Below, piece by piece: positions 59,741-64,000 of a stretch of 64,000 bases of DNA. Each line of letters starts with the position of its first letter. Positions within the stretch are counted from its first letter, which is position 1. The notes beneath the pieces are model-generated. The model was given only the letters and a program-made list of their open reading frames with translations. It ran no database searches and was not told where the DNA came from. Origin of the DNA: Paenibacillus sp. CF384 (GTDB taxonomy: Bacteria > Bacillota > Bacilli > Paenibacillales > Paenibacillaceae); contig NZ_FNNV01000016.1 of the NCBI RefSeq assembly GCF_900106745.1, forward strand, positions 1 through 64,000. Direction: 5' to 3'. Position numbers and translations under genes: made by a program.

Positions 59741-60573
59741 TGAATCTTACTGCTTTGCCGTGGAGAGAAGTGCTGAAAGACGACGCCGTACATACCATTA
59801 CCGGTGATGTGAGGGTGATCGAAGCGTTCCCGATTCCGCAATTGCAGACCGAACGCAGAGTGTGGATCTACTTGCCGAGAAGCTATAACGAAGGTGATCG
59901 CAGGTATCCGGTCCTTTATATGCACGACGGTCAAAATGTGTTTAATCAACCGACGTCATGGGGCACCGAGTGGGGCGTCGACGAGACATTGGAGCAGCTG
60001 GCAGTTGATGAACCGGAGATCGAGGCGATCGTGGTTGCTATCGACAATGGAGGCGACCAGCGCAACAATGAGTATAACTTCACGATTAACGCGGAATATG
60101 GCTTCGGAGGCAAAGGCGAAGCTTACGCCGCATTCCTCGCGGAGACGCTTAAACCGTATATCGATCTTCACTATCGGACCCTTCCCGAACCGGAGCATAC
60201 GATGATTAGCGGAAGCTCGTTCGGAGCGTATATCTCGCTCTACGCCGCTATCCGTTATCCCGCCCAGTTCGACCGAGTAGGCGGATTATCGTTCGTCATG
60301 TGGCATGACAACGGTGCAATCATTGAATTGATCCAGAAGTCGGTTATCTCTCCCACGCTGCGCGTCTATCTGAGCATCGGCGAATTGGAGACCGACAATC
60401 CGGACTTTAATCGGATTGCTCATGAGCACGTTACACTGACACAACAGACGCTGATTGCAGCAGGGGTGGCGGAAGGTCGAATTCAATTCGACTACATTCC
60501 GGGCGGCACGCACCACGAATCTACGTGGGGACCGCTGTTTGCTAAGGCTCACCGTTGGCTGCTTCAGCCATAA
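59737..60573 (+). CDS. Siderophore esterase (Fes/IroE/BesA-like alpha/beta hydrolase)
   Basis: A 278-residue cytosolic hydrolase of the esterase D/Fes type. VWIYLPRSYNEGDRRYPVLYMHDGQNVFN, nucleophile Ser in MISGSSFGAYISLYAAIRYP near residue 160, and the catalytic His in GGTHHESTW near 265 complete the triad. In B. subtilis, BesA cleaves ferric bacillibactin inside the cell to free iron; the same place at the end of a Fepbdgc-like operon suggests this role for a trilactone catecholate siderophore. Start overlaps the ATPase stop in ATGA. No siderophore biosynthesis genes lie in the window, so it may use a siderophore made elsewhere or by others. Confidence 0.87.
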   Translation: MMNLTALPWREVLKDDAVHTITGDVRVIEAFPIPQLQTERRVWIYLPRSYNEGDRRYPVLYMHDGQNVFNQPTSWGTEWGVDETLEQLAVDEPEIEAIVVAIDNGGDQRNNEYNFTINAEYGFGGKGEAYAAFLAETLKPYIDLHYRTLPEPEHTMISGSSFGAYISLYAAIRYPAQFDRVGGLSFVMWHDNGAIIELIQKSVISPTLRVYLSIGELETDNPDFNRIAHEHVTLTQQTLIAAGVAEGRIQFDYIPGGTHHESTWGPLFAKAHRWLLQP

Positions 60574-60587
60574 ACGTTCAAATTTGA

Positions 60588-60628
60588 AACAGAGCACGGC
60601 GATATAGCTGCCGTTGCTCTGTTTTTTT
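60588..60628 (+). terminator. Intrinsic terminator of the second iron-uptake operon
   Basis: AACAGAGCA and TGCTCTGTT, with inner CGGC/GCCG, followed by seven T. Confidence 0.9.
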
Positions 60629-60766
60629 ATATCTTTAATTAGCAGGAGACTTCCTCTGCTTGGAATGGATCAACTTCAGTGGGGTAGACTGTGGGATAAA
60701 CAATTTTACAACTCCATGATAACTTTCCATTTCGGAATTGCTATCATGGCGTAGAGGTGTATGCTT

Positions 60767-61420
60767 ATGGCGAAAATACTGATTGTAGATGATGAGAAGG
60801 CCATCAACGATTTGATTGCCGTCAATTTGAAGATGGTCGGGCATGAGTATGTGCAATTATATAGTGGCGATCACGTTCTGCAAACCTTGAATGAGACGCG
60901 AATCGATTTAGTTATTCTCGATGTGATGCTGCCCGGCAGAGACGGCTTTGAAATCGTACAGGATATCGTGAAACGGGGCGTGCCGGTCATCTTCTTGACG
61001 GCAAGAACTACGGTTTCGGATAAAGTGCACGGCCTCGAGACCGGAGCGGAAGATTATATCGTTAAGCCTTTCGAAGCCGTGGAACTCATCGCGCGCATCC
61101 ATGTCATTCTAAGAAGAAACCACAAGACTGCCAACGAATTTAGGCTGGATGACACCGTCGTTGATCTGGACAAGCATGTTGTGACGGTTCAAGGACAAGA
61201 AGTGGAGCTAACGAATAAGGAGTTTCAATTAATGGACCTTCTTGTGCAAAATAAAAATATCGCGCTGTCACGCGAGAGAATTATCGAACAGACCTGGGGC
61301 TTTGATTTCTATGGCGAGACAAGAACCGTTGACGTGCATATTCAGAAGCTGCGAAAGAAACTGAATTGGGAGAATCGAATCAAGACGGTGTATAAATACG
61401 GGTACAGGCTAGAGGTGTAG
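60767..61420 (+). CDS. Response regulator, OmpR/PhoB family
   Basis: A 217-residue regulator. The receiver has IVDDEK, phospho-Asp in LVILDVMLPGRDG, Lys in EDYIVKPFEAVELIARIHVILRR; the winged helix includes LTNKEFQLMDLLVQNKNIALSRERIIEQTWG and IKTVYKYGYRLEV. ATG at 60767 lies 8 bases after AGAGGTG; an ATG at 60761 is too close to that site. It is followed by its kinase after 2 bases. Confidence 0.95.
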   Translation: MAKILIVDDEKAINDLIAVNLKMVGHEYVQLYSGDHVLQTLNETRIDLVILDVMLPGRDGFEIVQDIVKRGVPVIFLTARTTVSDKVHGLETGAEDYIVKPFEAVELIARIHVILRRNHKTANEFRLDDTVVDLDKHVVTVQGQEVELTNKEFQLMDLLVQNKNIALSRERIIEQTWGFDFYGETRTVDVHIQKLRKKLNWENRIKTVYKYGYRLEV

Positions 61421-61422
61421 AG

Positions 61423-62820
61423 GTGAAATTTTGGCAGAAGACGTACTTAAGCGTGTTGATTGTATTTCTGATCGCCTTCGACCTCGGGGCCTATGCGCTT
61501 CTCAAGAAGAGCTATGAACTAAACGAACAATTGGATATCTCAAGAGGCATGAGCGAATACGGGAGCATCGAAAAATCATTAAGCTACATCCTTCGCGCCT
61601 ATACCGAAAGCTCGGGAAGTACCGACTACGAGACGTTAATCGCCAGTTTTGCGGCCAATCCTAATAAAGAGAATATCCTTCTGGAGGTTTACCGGGCGGA
61701 TCAATTGCTCTTCTCCAATGCCTATGAGTTTGCCGGGGAGCGGGCGGAGCTTCACGGGGAGCCGTACCGATTCGTTTACAGAAAGATGAATGGCGAGCTA
61801 TGGCTGTTTGTCGGCGGAAAGATGGAGCTCCAAGACTTAAGACTCGTTATTTCAAGAAAATCGGAGTATTTACAGGACTATCATGTCACGTTGCGGCAGT
61901 ATTTCATTCGATTGAGCATCGTCATTTCGTTGATTTTATCGGCAGCGCTTATTTTTCTGCTGTTTCAATTAACCGCGCCTATTCGCAGGTTGAACAAAGG
62001 CGTGAAGGCCATTGCCGCAGGCGCGTATGAGCAGCGAGTGAAGGTAAGCGGGAACGACGAGTTCGGGGAATTGGCGCAAGATTTTAATAAGATGGCGGGT
62101 GCGGTTTCGCATCATATTGAAACGATCAATAAGGCGAGCGAAGACAAAGAGTTATTCATCAACAACCTCACGCATGAACTGAAAACACCCATTACAGCGA
62201 TCAAGGGGTATAGCGCGTTTCTGAATCATGCCAATTATAACGAGGATGAACGACAAATGGCGGTTCAGTACATTCATGAGCATATTGCGAGGCTGGATGT
62301 TCTCTCGGGCAAAATGATGCAATTACTGTATTTGAAGAGCGGTGAGATTGCAAGGGAGCCTGTTGATATAGAGAATCTGTTCGCCTATGTGGTAAACATG
62401 GAGCGGCATCACGTAGAGGCAAAGCAGATGAAGGTGCGATGGGAGTGCTCGGCTGACAAAGTCTATGGCGATCAAGAACTACTGCAGTCCTTGTTCATTA
62501 ACTTAGTCGAGAACAGCATCAAAGCATCCTCGGCTGGCGGGGAGATTCTATTGAGAAGCTTCCATAATGACGAAGGCGTTGTGCTTGAAGTCTTGGATCA
62601 TGGAAGAGGCATCCCGCAGAAGGACATCGCAAGAATTACGGAAGCGTTCTATGTCGTGGATCGATCCCGTTCCAAAGAATTAGGTGGAATTGGGCTTGGC
62701 TTATCCATCTGCCATCAGATTGCCCAGCTCCATGGTGCAACCATACGAATCGAGTCCAAAGAAAATGAATATACAAGGGTCTCCGTGTATTTTACAACTC
62801 GATTACAACTTGAAGATTAG
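61423..62820 (+). CDS. Sensor histidine kinase
   Basis: A 465-residue kinase: membrane helix at about 8-26, extracytoplasmic domain of about 130 residues, second helix near 160-185, HAMP (LTAPIRRLNKGVKAIAAGAYEQRVKV), HisKA with FINNLTHELKTPITAIKGYSAFL, then the ATPase domain with LVENSIKAS, DHGRGIP and GGIGLGLSICHQIAQLHG. Start is GTG at 61423 behind AGAGGTGTAGAG. The small secreted protein gene downstream may belong to the same unit. Confidence 0.94.
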   Translation: MKFWQKTYLSVLIVFLIAFDLGAYALLKKSYELNEQLDISRGMSEYGSIEKSLSYILRAYTESSGSTDYETLIASFAANPNKENILLEVYRADQLLFSNAYEFAGERAELHGEPYRFVYRKMNGELWLFVGGKMELQDLRLVISRKSEYLQDYHVTLRQYFIRLSIVISLILSAALIFLLFQLTAPIRRLNKGVKAIAAGAYEQRVKVSGNDEFGELAQDFNKMAGAVSHHIETINKASEDKELFINNLTHELKTPITAIKGYSAFLNHANYNEDERQMAVQYIHEHIARLDVLSGKMMQLLYLKSGEIAREPVDIENLFAYVVNMERHHVEAKQMKVRWECSADKVYGDQELLQSLFINLVENSIKASSAGGEILLRSFHNDEGVVLEVLDHGRGIPQKDIARITEAFYVVDRSRSKELGGIGLGLSICHQIAQLHGATIRIESKENEYTRVSVYFTTRLQLED

Positions 62821-62890
62821 TTCATAATGCGGCTCCATTATAGTGGGTTTGTAGCTACGAAACACCATAAACTATTGGAGGTAATGAAGA

Positions 62891-63382
62891 ATGAAGAAGA
62901 AGTTTATCACGGCAGCAATGACTCTGGGAGTAGCGACCGTGCTGGTTGCAGGAAACAGCGTGATCTCGGCAAATGCGTCTACATTTGATCATGCGCAGCA
63001 GGTGGAGGTTACCGGTAAACACCAGCCGCCCGCCATTACTAAAGTCGAACATGTGCCGGTGCACGAGAAGATCGCCGTTGTAACGGCGGAGAAAGCGATT
63101 CAAGACAAATATAACGTATCCTTAAGCGGCATGGATATTTCTTATAATTTGGGCAAACGCGAAGACATGGAAGGCACGTTCTATTTTGTAGCTTTCCAAA
63201 GTCAGAAATACACGTACACCGATGAAGAGCTCGCCAAAGCGAAGCGGGATTTACTTGCGGGTAAGGAAATGGACATCCAGCTAAACGATCTTTACGTTGC
63301 AACGATCAATGCCGAAACCGGAGAAGTCGTTCAAGTCGAGAAGAATCCATCGGCCAGCGGTTCGGAATTTGCGACAGAGTAA
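62891..63382 (+). CDS. Small secreted protein, possibly PepSY-like
   Basis: A 163-residue exported protein. The signal peptide KKKFITAAMTLGVATVLVAGNSVISANAS ends near ANA. The mature part contains HEKIAVVTAEKAIQDKYNVSLSGMDISYNLGKREDMEGTFYFVAF and LYVATINAETGEVVQVEKNP, which recalls a PepSY unit (helix, then strands ending in a VDAxTGEV-like turn). PepSY-type proteins often modulate peptidases or are partners of two-component systems. TTGGAGG lies upstream of the ATG. It follows the kinase gene by 70 bases. Assignment to PepSY is tentative. Confidence 0.75.
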   Translation: MKKKFITAAMTLGVATVLVAGNSVISANASTFDHAQQVEVTGKHQPPAITKVEHVPVHEKIAVVTAEKAIQDKYNVSLSGMDISYNLGKREDMEGTFYFVAFQSQKYTYTDEELAKAKRDLLAGKEMDIQLNDLYVATINAETGEVVQVEKNPSASGSEFATE

Positions 63383-63510
63383 AGGTTCATCTCTATGAAT
63401 CTGTGAAAATGGCAACGAAAACAACATGTCAGTTCTTGCCCTAGGGAGTTCAATCGCGCTATGCTGTAGGTATGACTATGACTACAACATTCGATAGGAA
63501 TTGATTCCCT

Positions 63511-64000
63511 ATGAAACTCGGTTTTTTTGATTCCGGCATTGGCGGGCTTACGGTATTGGCGGAATCGCTCAGGCTGCTCCCTGCTGAGGATTATCTCTAT
63601 ATGGCAGATACCACGCACGTCCCCTACGGGACCAAATCGAAGGAAGACGTGCAGACCTTCGTCTTTGAAGCTGTGGAGAAGATGGTTCAGCATGGCATCG
63701 ATGCGCTTGTTATTGCTTGCAACACGGCGACAAGCATTGCGATAAACGAGCTGAGAGAGCGGTATTCCTTTCCGATTATCGGCATGGAGCCTGCCGTCAA
63801 ACCGGCCGTAGAGATGAATCGCGCAACCGGCAAGAGAGTACTTGTTTTCGCTACACCTCTTACGCTGCAGATGCCTAAATACTATGCGCTCGTATCCCGC
63901 GTAGATCAAGATGGCATCGTGGATTCGCTGCCGTTGCCGGAGCTTGTCCAGTACTGCGAATCCCTTCAATTCGATAGGGATGTCATGGGTGAGTACTTCC
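63511..64000 (+). CDS. murI: Glutamate racemase (5' part; continues past the window)
   Basis: The first 163 codons of a cofactor-independent glutamate racemase that supplies D-Glu for peptidoglycan. MKLGFFDSGIGGLTVLAE is the family start with the catalytic-site DSG; DTTHVPYGTKS is the substrate loop; the first catalytic Cys is in VIACNTATS near residue 71; GMEPAVKPA follows. The second Cys lies beyond the window. An AGGAA lies 13 bases before the ATG. This is a different gene from the broad-type racemase at 29166. Confidence 0.95.
   Translation, partial: MKLGFFDSGIGGLTVLAESLRLLPAEDYLYMADTTHVPYGTKSKEDVQTFVFEAVEKMVQHGIDALVIACNTATSIAINELRERYSFPIIGMEPAVKPAVEMNRATGKRVLVFATPLTLQMPKYYALVSRVDQDGIVDSLPLPELVQYCESLQFDRDVMGEYF

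Overview
The window looks like the chromosome of a spore-forming Gram-positive of the Paenibacillaceae (Paenibacillus/Cohnella type). The order 23S-5S rRNA, guaB, dacA, pdxS, pdxT, serS, tRNA-Ser is the order found beside the replication origin in Bacillus and its relatives (in B. subtilis one further gene, yaaC, lies between the rRNA operon and guaB). A Spo0E-type phosphatase, a small acid-soluble spore protein, several copper-amine-oxidase-type stalk-domain proteins and many GTG/TTG starts behind strong AGGAGG sites fit this group. No species can be named from the sequence alone.

Layout. 1-8037: end of an rRNA operon, a lipoprotein with a glycosidase-like barrel, then the conserved housekeeping block ending in tRNA-Ser(UGA). 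8017-8393: a 177-bp tandem repeat that has grown out of the tRNA-Ser 3' end. 8466-12851: small proteins of probable spore function, a lipoprotein, a membrane chemoreceptor and a stalk-domain protein. 12910-13099: an array of four 25-bp hairpin repeats. 13115-18765: a two-component system facing an operon of VTC-domain protein, DUF4956 membrane protein and Cthe_2159-like polysaccharide-binding lipoprotein, with matching inverted operators between them. 19553-22214: a decayed 2.6-kb element integrated in tRNA-Arg(CCU), flanked by 52-bp direct repeats. 22360-29906: Spo0E-like phosphatase, tadA, a PAS sensor kinase preceded by DnaA-box-like and Spo0A-box-like sites, rluF, and a MurE-like ligase next to an aspartate/glutamate racemase. 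29910-36851: motAB, small metabolic genes, a YkuI-like EAL protein, acetyltransferases, a secreted protein with a probable triphosphate-tunnel (CYTH-like) fold and a sulfurtransferase.

36852-44111 is an AT-rich accessory region: a HigBA-type toxin-antitoxin pair with a palindromic operator, a two-gene cassette of a Dam-like adenine methyltransferase and a PD-(D/E)XK nuclease-DGQHR fusion (the best candidate here for an undescribed defence system), an APH-type kinase and an AlkD-like repair protein. 44166-47031 carries a VOC protein, a MerR regulator with a 19-bp-spacer promoter and a tandem AHSA1 protein, and an epimerase that has lost its normal C-terminus. 47028-47212 is a second four-copy repeat array with the same 50/60/50-bp spacing as the first.

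47315-60628 is mainly iron acquisition: two Fur-box-controlled ABC importers of the iron-siderophore class, the second ending in a Fes/BesA-like esterase that would release iron from an imported trilactone siderophore. Between them lie a secreted beta-propeller/stalk protein, a two-component system and a TolB-like lipoprotein. The window closes with another two-component system, a small secreted protein and the 5' part of glutamate racemase.
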